Source: Trametes villosa (Eukaryota; Basidiomycota; Agaricomycetes; Polyporales; Polyporaceae). Taken from it: a stretch of DNA of 64,000 bases. The stretch spans positions 248,001 through 312,000 of the forward strand of contig PUDQ02000066.1 of the NCBI GenBank assembly GCA_002964805.2, given 5' to 3'. Position 1 is the stretch's first letter; the number at the start of each line of letters is the position of its first letter. This document shows, one piece after another, positions 47,456 through 58,412 of the stretch. A model generated the notes under the pieces. The model worked only from the letters and a program-made list of their open reading frames with translations, did not search any database and was not told where the DNA came from. The translations under genes were made by a program, and so were the position numbers.

Positions 47456-47835
47456 GAGGATGTAGTGTGGGGGAAGGAGAAGAGGGCAGGGATGAGACGG
47501 ACCGCCCGAGGACGAACATAGCTCTTATAGCGCCTTCCCCTCCCGGTCACCTGAATCACGCGAGGCGGAGCCATGTGAATTCGCGCCCGCCCCCGCCGGC
47601 GGTCAGGCGACGCCCTCCGGCGCCGCGACACCCAAAAAGGCTCCGGCGGCCCGGCGCGCGCGCCCCTTCTCCGCACGCCTCCCCCGCAACGCCCGGCGAC
47701 CACGGCGGACGTCGCCCCGGCGCAGCGGCCAATACAAATTCGCAGAATCGTAATCACGCTCGCAGCACAACGCCGACGTTTCGTCCGCCGTGCCGGGCAC
47801 TCGAATCCCATGTCTAGAATACAGCCCGATCGGTG
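47456..47835. other. Intergenic before fumarate reductase gene
   Basis: The minus-strand TATAAGAG at 47522-47529 is about 70 bases before the fumarate reductase ATG. The rest is GC-rich and holds the 3' end of the riboside kinase gene; long open frames here are unsupported. Confidence 0.5.
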
Positions 47836-49048
47836 CTATCCCGCACGCGCACCCCCGCCCCCGCGCGAGTTCCCCAGAACCCCGCACACCCGCTCGACCA
47901 TGTCGCTCATGCTCAGCTCGAGTCCGTCCAGGAGGACCAGGCCGGCCACCTTCCCGTTCGGCTGGCCGTGCTCGACGTCCCCGTTCTCGACGATCCCCTC
48001 GTGCGCCTCGACGTACGCCGGCCAGACGATTTGCTCCCAGTAATTCGGCGGGTCGCGCCACAGGCTCCCCTCTGGGTCGGATTGCACTCCGGGGTGCAAC
48101 GGACGAGTGCAGGCATTGCGCGATTCGGCCGGCGGCGAAAGGGCGGTCGTAAGAGGTGCGTCGATCGGGGGACGGAAGGGGAGGAAGAGCGTTAGGACGC
48201 TGGTCATCGCCGCAGCGGAGCAAACCGTCCCTACCTGCCGTGTGGTACCCATGCCGTTCGTGTCTCCGCTGTTTCAGCACGCGCTCGGGCACGCGCAGGA
48301 ATACACGGACGTCCAACATGTCTACCACTTCCTGCAGGTGACAGTTGCTTAAGCGGGCAGATCTGGATTGACGACTGTGGTGGACTCACCGGATGCCAGT
48401 ACAGCAGGAACCCATCGACCATCACCCACTTGACCTCTTCGCCCTGTTCTCTATGCTCTTGCTCTACTTGCTCGAAGTATGCCTTCCACTTCTGGTACAC
48501 GGCGTCGTCTATTGGTACATCCTTCTGTTCGTTCAGGTGGTCGTGTGAGTAGTGTTCTGGGGGGATTTGCCCCGTGCGTTTGACCTAGATAACGCGTCAG
48601 ACCGGGTTCGACGCGACGCAGTGGTTGACATACCTCCCCCAGAGCTTTCACCATCCTGGGCCAATCTATCGCGCCTTGTGCGCGGTCCCAATCTTGTACA
48701 CCATAGACCGGGTGTATGGGGATCAGTTCTGAAGGCTATGAACACCCGGCACGGTCGGTGAGGTGACCTCTAGGGCGATAATCGCAGTAGAGCACGAACA
48801 GGTGCAAAATCCTAGAGTAAGCAATGGGGCCACCGTTAGCGCAAGCGGTATATATGAACACCGTATGAGGGACTTACATCCTGGTGTACGATCACGCTGT
48901 TGGGCAGGATGCGACGGAGGTGCTTCGCGAGCGTCGTCTTTCCAGAACAAGTCGCTCCGCTGCATGTCTCTTGGTCAATTCACGAGTCCTCAACGTCAAG
49001 ACGATGCGATACATACCCAATCCCGACCAGGATCACGCGTGTCTTCAT
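47836..49048 (-). CDS. NRK1: Nicotinamide riboside kinase
   Basis: Phosphorylates nicotinamide riboside to NMN in NAD salvage. Seven exons give about 250 residues. The start (49048) reads MKTRVILVGIG, splices to GATCSGKTTLAKHL (P-loop GxxxSGKT) and SVIVHQD. A 12-base exon at 48800-48811 (GATTTTGCACCT, Asp-Phe-Ala-Pro) restores the family motif HQDDFAP. It is followed by ELIPIHPVYGVQDWDRAQGA and IDWPRMVKALGE. Later exons have VMVDGFLLYWHP, then FLRVPERVLKQRRHERHGYH and YWEQIVWPAYVEAHEG, all typical of the family, and end NSRGGGGARAG. Without the microexon the catalytic Asp-Phe pair would be missing. It shares a 411-base divergent promoter with the gene at 49460. Confidence 0.85.
48800..48811 (-). 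other. 12-nt microexon of the riboside kinase gene
   Basis: Flanked by ...TTACTCTAG on the 5' side and GTTCGTG on the 3' side. It encodes Asp-Phe-Ala-Pro and completes the D-D-F motif of the active site; the frame is kept on both sides. Confidence 0.65.
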
Positions 49049-49459
49049 TGTACCCGAGTATCTGGACGTAAACGGTCCGTGTATGCGCACCCAACCTGGC
49101 GTAATCTCGCTCTATGAGCCATCGCGCGGGGAATAGAGAGCTGATGCACCACCTACTGCGACTATATGAGACCGAGAGTCCTCTCAGCGGTCTCACCGCG
49201 TCGAGAGTAAGTTGCGAAGAAAGATATCGGCGGGAGAGGGAGTCAGCGACCCACCGGCAGACCGAACCGATGCGCCGCAGTGATAAGATAAGATGCAGAT
49301 CGACGTTCGTAAATGGGCGTCTACGCGACCTCATTGTGGCGCGCGCGGCGCGACGCGCCAAGGCTCCCGCACAACTTGCCACTTCCCAGCTGCAAACTGC
49401 TAAACCACACTGCACGATATCTGTCTTGACTGCAACGTACAGCACGATAATTGAGCGCC
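49049..49459. promoter_or_regulatory. Divergent promoter between riboside kinase and candidate end-joining gene
   Basis: 411 bases separate the two head-to-head start codons. No clear TATA box was seen; nothing else recognised. Confidence 0.5.
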
Positions 49460-50610
49460 ATGTCCTCCGAGTCGGACACCATCTCCCACTTCACCCCTCT
49501 GGACGAACTCATCCAAGTCATATACCAAGGCTCCTCGCGCTTCGTGATCATCTCCTCCGTGGACGACGCGAGCTGGACCGTGCACGTCGGCCTCACCGGC
49601 GACGACAGCAGGTGGTGGCAGGGCCGCTGGACGGAGAAGGACGTCCGCGCAGTCATCGTACGCCCGCCCGTCTATCCGCACTCCGCGCCGCGTTCCCAAG
49701 CGTTCTAAATCCGCCTCTCCGCAGGGCGCGAAGGTGTCCGGCTTCCTCCTCGACTCCTTCGTCGAGAAGATGGCGGACACTTTCTCGAGGGGCGAGCTGT
49801 CTATTGGGGGGTGGGGCTCCGATAGGAACGCGCCGATCCAGGTACGCGTCTTGCCTCGAGCCGGGTGCGGCATGTTGTCTGGAGCGTACTGAGGCCGACT
49901 CGAGGGCTCGTAGCTGGTCTTCGGCACCCACGCGAAGACGCCTATTAGTGTGGACTTGAATGAGCTGCCGCTGCAAGATGCCGTAGTATACGCCACGAAG
50001 GTCTTTGCTGAGGTACGGCCGGTTCATTGTGGCTAGAGGGTGGCCAACCTGAGTGTGACCGTGCTCGCAGATTGCTTTGCAGGCCCAGTCACGGAAATGC
50101 CGCCTATACCCGTCTACCCTGGACATACCCAGTGCTATACCCGCCCCGTCTGGTACGTGCTACATATTCAGGTTTATGAGAATCGCGCCGAACGGCGGAT
50201 CCAGGTTCCTCCAAGACGCGTAACAGACGATCTCCTGAGGTTGCCCCTGCGGCTGATAGGAAGCCCCATGCATCACATAAAGCGAAAGGCAAAGAGAAGG
50301 CACCGGAGGTCGCACCCGCTCCCGACGGCAGATACAAGCGCAAGGCGGAGGAGGCGGAGGAAGAGATCCAGGCGCTTAAGGCCGAGCTAGAGAAGACAAA
50401 ACGCCAGCAGAATGCTATAATGACTGACCCCGCGAAGCTCTACTCCAGTGCGCATTATATCATTCGCTATTCGCAGATGTCTAACGGTTTGACGACGCAG
50501 AGAACAAACCCGCTCCGGCGGCGAGCAAACCAAGGGGCGTCTCGTTGGCGAACCCCACCAAGAAGGCGCGCAAGTACAAGCCTCTGGAGTTTGAGAGCGA
50601 CGATGAGTAG
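49460..50610 (+). CDS. Candidate XRCC4/XLF/PAXX-superfamily end-joining protein
   Basis: Predicted 282 residues from six exons: 49460-49657, 49725-49841, 49914-50012, 50071-50152, 50205-50447 and 50501-50610; every join keeps frame. Residues 1-160 look like the XRCC4-type beta head: RFVIISSVDDASWTVHVGLT, then W-rich RWWQGRWTEKDV, a helical SGFLLDSFVEKMADTF, GELSIGGWGS and IQLVFGTHAKTPISVDLNEL, then ATKVFAEIALQAQ. A Pro/Ala/Lys linker leads to a coiled coil (about 208-236, RYKRKAEEAEEEIQALKAEL). The tail is basic, then acidic (KKARKYKPLEFESDDE). The family match is by architecture and motif spacing, not close identity. If right, it would scaffold DNA ligase IV in non-homologous end joining. 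A different coiled-coil protein remains possible. Confidence 0.6.
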
Positions 50611-51689
50611 AATGCGACCACTGGTGGTCTGTGGGCTGTGCAGATATTCCCTTGCTCCTTACTATCGCGCTCTCTTCTTGCTTACATGTAATATGGCCGC
50701 TGTATCAGTAACAGCACGTAGTAGCACTTGCCTTCGCGCATCAGTCATGGACGGCATTCTGATTCCCCCTCCTTCAAGTCCTTACAATGCACACCCGGGT
50801 ATCATGGGTGAGTCCGTCGTCAATCCATGTAGTATTCCGCTTATCCGTACTTACGCCGCCACTACGACAGCAATCGTGCGTCTCATTTAGGCGCTCAATG
50901 CGCTCTCTTCCACATTCCACCACTGCTCCTCGGCACCTTCGAACTTGCAAGGGTGCCGTATCACAAACATCACGTTGCGTAGTCTGCGCTCACAACCTGT
51001 CCTGCACATCGCGTTGCACAGTTCGATTAAACCACATAGCCGGTCTCGTTCGATTCAAGCGGTGTGCCGAAGAATGATGAACAAGTCACCACGTATGGAC
51101 ATACTTGCTGGGAGGCCGGCACCTCGCGACTATGTTCTGCGTTATGCGAGCCTCTGAGCTTGTGCGTTCTGGTCAGTCGGCCGTATCATGAGCTGCGAAC
51201 GAACGCGGCACAATGACGGCTGTAGTGCCGGCGTATGCGGACGTCCCAGCCAGTACTAGACTCCAGAGGTGCGTGCCCCCACGCAGCATCCGTCAGCATC
51301 GCTACCGGCCGCTCACAATCGATCCTCTAGCATATGCTGTCCCACGCGGAGCCTGCGATATCACCGGTTGAAAACAAGAGCGGATTTGCTCAGCAGCTCA
51401 TCTGTCCTCAAACGTCGAACCATCGGCGTGCAAACGCTGAACCGTCAGCGGATGCACTAATATCGCACTCTGGACGTCAAAACTCTGTCCACAGCAAGGG
51501 TTTTCTAGCGTCGCAGTTGTTGTGCGGCAGTGGCGTATGCAAGGTTCAAAGATAAATCCATTCCGTCCGGCCATTCACCACAGCCTGCGCAGCTAGCCAT
51601 AATGCATAAAACCGGGAGGACTACACCCCGAGCCCAACATTCTCCTTCGCTTTCACTCCTTACACCTACTTTTTTCTTCTCCCTAGAGC
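50611..51689 (+). promoter_or_regulatory. Intergenic with conserved promoter of aspartic protease copy 4
   Basis: Bases 51480-51689 match the promoter of the array protease at 27851 on the other strand: CTGTCCACAGCAAGGG, CAAGGTTCAAAGATAAATCC, CGCAGCTAGCCATAATGCAT and TATA-like GCATAAAA (51604-51611), then a CT-rich leader. Bases 50611-51480 contain nothing recognised. Confidence 0.6.
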
Positions 51690-53508
51690 ATGATGTTTCT
51701 TTCCTTCTTGCCCCTGGTGGGCGTTCTCTCGCCTTTTTTCTTCCTCACCGTTCTGTCCGAGAATCCGGCCTCTTCGATCTTCGGTACTCGTGGTGGCGGT
51801 GTCCAGTCCTTGGATGGCCCGCTCAACTCAAGCAGCATTGACATACTCACTAATAATGTTGAACAGCTGGTATGATTCTGTTGTATCGACCATGGTCGTT
51901 GTCACTAAACGAAACGCCCAGTACTTCACCAATATTACTTTGGGGGGACTCAGTATGAAGCTTTGTTTGCTGCTTATTCGCACCGTCATTGACGTTTGCA
52001 CTTTCCAGATTTGACTGTGATCCTCGACACGGGCTCGTCTGACCTCTTCGTGAACCTGAAGGGGCGAGATATTAACTTGACGAACTCGACGACTGTTCAA
52101 ACTATCGAGTCCTTCGACGCAGGGCTTGCCACGGGAAACATCGACTTCGCGGACCTACGCCTCGGGGACTTCGTTATCTCGAACCAAGGTAGGCATCTCT
52201 TCCCTTCTGTCCACATACTTCGCACATGCCAACAAGCTGATTCGCGTTCTTGCCAGTTTTCTTTGATGCCACGAAAACGAACGCCACGCAAACGGAAGAT
52301 CTTGGTACCATTGGGGACGGCATCATCGGCATGGGTTTCAACGCCGACTCTTCTGACTTCCTCGCACTAGGCAAGGCGTTCGGCGACGACGCAGCGCAAG
52401 CATTAGGCAACACGCCGATGCCGGCGCTCTTCGCTCAGCAGTCTGACCTCTCGAGAAGCTTCGACGTCGCACTTGGTCGGGCTGACGCGCTCGGCGACGC
52501 GGCCGGGGGCATCTTCATCATCAGCGACCACGACGCCAACTTCCAGCAGGTGACCAACGCGCCGCAGCTGACCAGCGTCAGCGAGGACAACTGGAGCGTC
52601 ATCCTCGATGCGATGAACATCAACGGCGAGCCCTTCCAGTTCAACCAGTCGGCCTACCAAGGCGTTCCCGATGGGAAGGTCGCGGCTATCCTCGACACTG
52701 GCTCCTCGTTCCCAACGCTCCCTCCTCCCGCTGTGGATGCCATCTACTCGAGCATCAAGGGCGCTGTGTTTGACAAGGACGCTGGTGTTTGGCTTGTCCC
52801 ATGCAACTCCAGCGGCTTGGACTTGTCCTTCGTCTTCGGGTGCGTTCCGTCCACGCTCCTGCTGCCTCAGAGCCGCTAACACGCAATTCCTTGGCCCGTA
52901 GCGGCGAAGAATTCTTCATTCACCCCCTTGACCTCACGTTCCCCGTCGTGGGCCTCCTCGGCGCCAACTCGGACATCATTGGCACCGTCTGCATCAACAC
53001 CTTCCAGCACTCCGAGTTCGACCCTGCGGAGACCGCCGGCTCCGATCTCGTCCTCGGCATCCCGTTCCTACGGAACGTCTACGCCTCGTACGTCGCTTCG
53101 CCGCGCGCGCGGTCCGCGCATCAGGCTCACACTTACGACAGCTTCAACTACGGCGACGAGAACACGAACCCCTTCGTGCAGCTCGTCAGCACGACGCCCA
53201 ATATCGTCCAAGCGCAGCAGGAGTTCCGGGAGAAGCGCGCCGCGGCGCTCGCTACGCTGCCGCCCACGGTCGACCCGGCCTCGGTCGCCAACAAGAAAGT
53301 AGGGCAGCAGGGAGGGAACGGGTCGAGCGGCAGTTCGTCACAGAAGTCAAGCCCGACACAGAGCGCATCAAGCTCGGGAGCATCTGGTACGACGACGGCC
53401 CAAAACAGCCAGCCTTCCAAGCATGGTAATGGGGCTGGCAGGGACAGGGCAGTTGAAGCATGGGTCCTGGGTGCTACGGCTTTGCTTTCTGGTGTGTTCA
53501 CGATGTAA
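51690..53508 (+). CDS. Pepsin-like aspartic protease (A1), GPI-anchor type, copy 4
   Basis: Start 51690: MMFLSFLPLVGVLSPFFFLT, then GVQSLDGPLNSSSI. Exon 1 (51690-51869) splices to YFTNITLGGLS and then the first catalytic Asp (VILDTGSSDLFVNLKG). The main exon has DGIIGMGFNADSSDF, TPMPALFAQQSDLSRSFDVA and the second catalytic Asp (AAILDTGSSFPTLP). Later exons give EEFFIHPLDLTFPVVG and LVLGIPFLRNVYAS, then FNYGDENTNPFVQLVSTT. A Ser/Gly/Thr stalk (SSSQKSSPTQSASSSGASG) ends in a hydrophobic tail (AWVLGATALLSGVFTM), as in GPI-anchored proteases. It is closest to the array copy at 27851, in opposite orientation and 22 kb away. Introns are in frame; the gene looks intact. Confidence 0.87.
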
Positions 53509-54103
53509 TGACTTCGGTGCCTCGCGCTAGCGCAATCTGTTTCGCATGTCTATAGGCTTGACGGCAGGATGGTACTCCTGCATGAGAAGCTTTCATGAAT
53601 ATTGCCGTGGATGGGAGGAACTAGAACGCTGAAATACTCAACCATATGGCCATACCTAGTGAGATGCCCAGGTCCCGCCCCGACTCCCCCTCCCACCCGC
53701 GTCCTTCCACCACCACCTCAACCTCTCCAGTGGTGAGCTTCATAGCGCGGTCCAGCCCGGCCGACAGTAAGCTCCTATGTCCGCGGCCCGTCCGATTCTG
53801 GCCATACACCCTCCGGAACATATTCTCCGCCCGTTGGGCGCTCCGGGCGGATGCCATATACGACGCTATACTTTGGCTGGGGCCGGCCTCGATTGCGCCC
53901 GCGGCAGGACTAGGAACGGTGCCGACGGCCCCTCGGACATGTGTAAGTGACACCCTGAATGTTCTCTAGGGATATATAAGCGAACGGTTCCGCTCCGGGA
54001 TCGCATAACTCTACACACCCGCTAACACACTACACCTATCCCTACACTCGCTTCGAGTCTAAACATCACTATCCCCCCTATCCTCCGCACCGCTACCAGA
54101 TAC
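53509..54103 (+). promoter_or_regulatory. Intergenic; TATA box of the gene at 54104
   Basis: TATATAAG at 53973-53980 lies 124-131 bases before the ATG at 54104. A 110-codon open frame at 53621-53953 has no supporting feature. Confidence 0.5.
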
Positions 54104-54681
54104 ATGTCGGTAGCAGCATCATCGAACCGCTGGCTCTCGGACTGCCTCTGCGATCTCATGGCGGCGCCGCATGTCTCGATGCCCCCACAGGGCGGCATGC
54201 ACCTCGGTCCAGGGCCGGTGGACGTCTTCACAACCCGGTTCAACCAGTACTTCGGCCAGGAAGCGCGGGGCACGCTCTGCGGCCGCCCTGTGAATCGTGA
54301 GGGCCTGAAGACCGGGTTGCTGGCCTTACAGAAACGATGGAACCCAGAGGCGGTGAAGGTCGCGGATGAACCTCACCTGTACGGCATACCTCGGGGACAC
54401 AATATCGTGCGTTCACTTGTGTCGTTCCGCGATGGCGTGCACGCGCTAACGATTTGGATGTTTGCTCCGCACAGCTGGCCACGGAAGTTGAGTGGACACC
54501 CCAAGGCTCCGTGGTGCCTGAGGTCGTCCTCGCAGAAGCTACGTGCGTACCTTGGCATCGATCCGGGTGTTCTATTGGCGTCCTGACCGAACATCATCTC
54601 GATAGAGTTGGTGAGGAAGGCGGGCACGAGCAGATCCGGTTCCTGAAGATGGAGGGCAACTCGGCCCTCTTCCGAGTCTGA
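54104..54681 (+). CDS. Hypothetical protein, possibly NTF2-like fold
   Basis: Predicted 169 residues from two exons (54104-54406 and 54475-54681; intron GTGCGTTC...CACAG, phase 0). Exon 1 begins MSVAASSNRWLSDCLCDLMA and includes VDVFTTRFNQYFGQEARGTL and REGLKTGLLALQKRWNPEAV; exon 2 begins LATEVEWTPQGSVVPEVVLA and ends MEGNSALFRV. No signal peptide or membrane helix. The short aromatic helix, then the beta pattern with W-T-P, suggests an NTF2/SnoaL-type cone fold, but I cannot confirm a family. Function unknown. Confidence 0.55.
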
Positions 54682-55199
54682 TCCCGCCATGGCGCGACGG
54701 GCTGCGGATCCGCGTCGTGCTTGGGGCCTTGGCCGTGGTCCGACCTTGGCTGGACATGTTGTGATCATGTTGTGGATCCAACGATGGACGCTTCGTGTGC
54801 GCTCGCTGGATTGTACCAAACCCTCCGGAAGTCATCATGTATTCTTACTTAATGTACTATATGCTGTATAGTTAGCCCATAAACATTGTTCAAACTGCTC
54901 ATGCGCACCTTCTGCTCGTCGTGGTCGGTGGTCGAGTCGAAGAGCGAATGATCGAGGCGGTCGGTAACCTCGTTGCATCATTTCCCCGCAATTGCGCGAA
55001 TTGATGTGCGCACAGGCGCGCGAGAAATTCTGCTTCTCGCCTTCCTGAATGCTCTATAACACCACAAGCTCCGGCCATGGCGCCCTCGCTCCGTCCCAGC
55101 TGCTCTCACCCACGACCGTCTCGTAGTTCTTCGCCTTCTCGAAGAACAGCGGCTCTGTGCGAAGACTTCTAGGCTCGCGGTCACGAAACGCTAGCTAGG
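54682..55199. other. Intergenic before the permease gene
   Basis: No gene recognised; presumed promoter of the permease gene. Confidence 0.4.
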
Positions 55200-57538
55200 A
55201 TGTCGAGCTCTCTCGGGCACGACCATGACCATGACCACGACGGGGTCGCGTCGGAACACCACCACCCGGGCAAGTCAGCAAAGGTGCTCGCGAGCTCGGT
55301 AGACCTGCACGAAGATGTCGAACACGGAGAAGGACCGATCGGTGCGCTTCCCGTACCTCCGGTCGACAAGCGAAGGGCGGGCCTGCACCGAGCTCTGTCC
55401 GCCCGGCAAGTGTCCATGATCGCTATTGCCGGAACGATTGGGACGGGGCTGTTCTTGGGAACGGGACGTTCGCTTGCGCAAGGAGGACCCGCGAGCATGC
55501 TCATATGCTACAGCGTCGTCGGCTTCATTGTGTATATCACGCTGCTTCTGCTGGGAGAGATGGCTACGCAGTACCCGGTCGCAGGTGAGTTCTTCATGAT
55601 TGCCTTTGAGATCGGGATGTACTGACGTTACGAAAGGCTCCTTCAACGCGTATGCGACGCGCTTCTTCTCTCCTTCATACGGCTTCGCTCTGTCCTGGAA
55701 CTACTGGTTCAACGACGCCGTCTCGGTCGCGTCGGACCTGACCGCTGCTCAGCTCGTTCTCCAGTACTGGACGTCCTGGCATACTTGGGTAGTTAGCCTG
55801 ATATTCTGGGTATTCCTCGTCGCTGTCAACTCTATCCATGTTCGGGCATACGGAGAGCTCGGTAAGTGCGTCCCTCTGTTATAAATGTTTCTTGGCGGCG
55901 GAGAAGTCCTGGGTACCTCCCGGGCACCCCTGGAGTCCCTTGTTGGGACGGTCTGCTGCTTTTTGGGAACCCAGGAGAATCTTTCCTTCCGAGGCTGCTT
56001 GGCCCTTCCCAATTTATATATGCTAACATGCCCATTTACACCCCTCTAGAGTACTGGCTTGCATCTCTAAAAGTCATCACCGTCATCATATTCATCATCC
56101 TCGGTATCGTCGTCAACGCCGGAGGCAACCAAGCACATGAATACATCGGCGGCAAGAACTGGCACATCCCTGGGGCTCCGTTCGTAGGCGGGTTTGGTGG
56201 ATTCGCTCGCGTGTTCGTCACGGCGAGCTTCGCCTGTGAGTAAAGTGCAAGGTCTTTTAGGGAGGTGCATGCTGACAGTCTCCAGACGGCGGTACTGAGT
56301 CTTTGGGTATCACTGCCGGCGAGACGAAGAACCCCTCTCGGAACATGCCCCGAGTGGTGAAGTTTGTTTTCTGGAGGCAAGTCTCAGTCACTATATGCGG
56401 TCATCCTTTTACAACAGGCTTCAACTGACGTTGATTTTGATAGAATTCTTCTCTTCTATATCCTGAGCATCCTCCTGATGGGATTGAATGGTACGTCGCT
56501 GTCGCTATGCATACAGAGCCCCTAGCGTACTAATAGCGGCCTGCCAGTTCCATACACATACCCTAATCTCTCGAATAAGGAGACGACCACCTCCCCATTT
56601 ACGATCGTCTTCCAGCAGGCCGGATCCAGTGCGTCATCTTGTGCAACTTCAACTATACTGTACTGACCGTCTCGCCACAGAGGTCGCTGGATCCTTCATG
56701 AACACTGTCATCCTCACGTCCGTCCTCTCCGCTGGAAACCACGCGCTCTTCGCCGGCACGCGTGTCCTCTACGGCCTCGCCACGACGACCCCTCCGCAGG
56801 CCCCCGCGGTCTTCGCGCGCACGACGCGCTCCGGCGTGCCCCTCCTCGCGCTGCTCGCGACGAGCAGCATCAGCATCCTCTGCTTCGGCTCGAGCTTCAT
56901 CGGCAGCGGCGAGCTCTGGGGCTGGCTGCAGAACATCGTCGGCGTCTCGAACCAGATCGCGTGGCTCTCGATCGGGCTCGCGAGCTGGAAGTTCCGGCGC
57001 GCGTGGATCCGCCAGGGCCGCCCGCTGAGCGAGCTCAAGTTCAGGGCGGCGTGGACGTGGCCGTGGGGCCCGTACTTCGTCGTCATCTCCACTACTGCGT
57101 TGATCCTCAGTGAGTGCCTCCTGAAGCCTCGCTCCTACTCAACGTCGTATTAATTAGTTCTTAGTCCAGGGTTGGTCTTCCATCTTCCCGCACTTCACGG
57201 CGGTCGACTTTGTCTCGTTCTACATCGAGATCCCGGTCATGATCGTCATGTACTTCGCCTGGATGCTCGTCACCCGGCCCCTCTCGCTGTCCACCCGCCA
57301 CGCAACCCCGCAAGAAGCAGAACCGGCCGCAGGCGAGGAGCCCGCGCTGAAGCCCGGGCTCTTGCGCCGCGCATGGCGCCGCGTCTCGTACAACGACGCC
57401 GTGGACGTGCAGACGGTGGACCTGCGGCGGGACGAGTACGAGGAGGACCAGGAGGACGTCGCGGACGACCTGAAGCGGGAGGCGCACCTCAAGGGACGGT
57501 GGGGCCCGCTCTGGAAAGTGTACTACGCCATTGTATGA
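55200..57538 (+). CDS. Amino acid permease (YAT/APC family)
   Basis: Imports amino acids across the plasma membrane with protons. The start at 55200 gives an unusual His/Asp N-terminus (MSSSLGHDHDHDHDGVASEH), then RALSARQVSMIAIAGTIGTG, the family's first helix (GTIGTGLFLGTG). Further helices are SMLICYSVVGFIVYITLLLL, ATQYPVAG and NYWFNDAVSVASDLTAAQ, then VSLIFWVFLVAVNSIHVRAY. Later segments are LKVITVIIFIILGIVVNAGG, FVGGFGGFARVFVTASFA and YGGTESLGITAGETKNP, and the helices up to NQIAWLSIGLASWKFRRAWI. The C-terminus is cytoplasmic and acidic. About eight introns; one (55862-56048) is longer than average. The gene stops at 57536-57538 after VYYAIV. Confidence 0.88.
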
Positions 57539-58412
57539 TTGTTTGCGACGACTGCTGTAATGCACCCTGATGACCCGTCCGCGAAATCAAGTTGCGAGGC
57601 ACGCGGGCCTCCGACCAGCCCGGCCAGGCCGACCATTGACGTTAGAACCTACCACCATCCCGATGCACTCCCCCTCCCCCGATGCACGCGCTCGGAGCGC
57701 AGTGGGTACTTGGAACCGAGCCACGCGCGCGATCAAGATTCCCAGCGTCGGCGGCATGGCTGTGCACCATCCGCACCTGTGCTGAGCGACGTGTGGGCTT
57801 CGCGTGGTGGATGTCGACGCGTCGGTAGCGAAATTTGCTTTTTCTTTGCATCGCGAGCCTGAGGATCAGGGGTGATCCGGTCTACATCGGCGGGTTGGTG
57901 ACTGACGATACTATCCGTATCCGGTGGCTCTTTGATTTTTTTGCCAGTGGGAGTTGGATCAGTGCGCCCGCAGTCGGGTACTGCAAGCGGTCTAGTGCGA
58001 GCGCGCGGTTGGTCGTGGATTTTGCTCCGAGGACATCGTGCTCTGCCTCTGGCCGCGTTGCAACGTGCAAGGCATCCTGTTCGGCGCGCCTGGGCTCAGA
58101 TTTTACGGTTTGCCGTGTGCTTTTCAGGCCTTCCGCCCGGTGATCCAATTCTCCACACCGTCAAATTGTCAATTGTACATCGAGTTTGCAATCAAGCGGT
58201 CATTCGCGGGTGCTCTCGTGTCTAGCCCGGCGGGCTCGGCGCCGGTGTTGTAGAACCTCGACTGCCATATCTAGTAAGTACATACGGCGAATTTGAGCGT
58301 ACCGAGTGCTGAGCGCTGTTTCTCCAACCGCCACACTCACCGCCGGCAGGGTGACGATTCGGACCTCGCCGAACAAAACGCACATTGGAGCGCACGTTAC
58401 GGTCGCTACATC
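57539..58412. other. Intergenic
   Basis: 3' end of the permease gene and promoter of the aldo-keto reductase gene; open frames here lack support. Confidence 0.4.
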
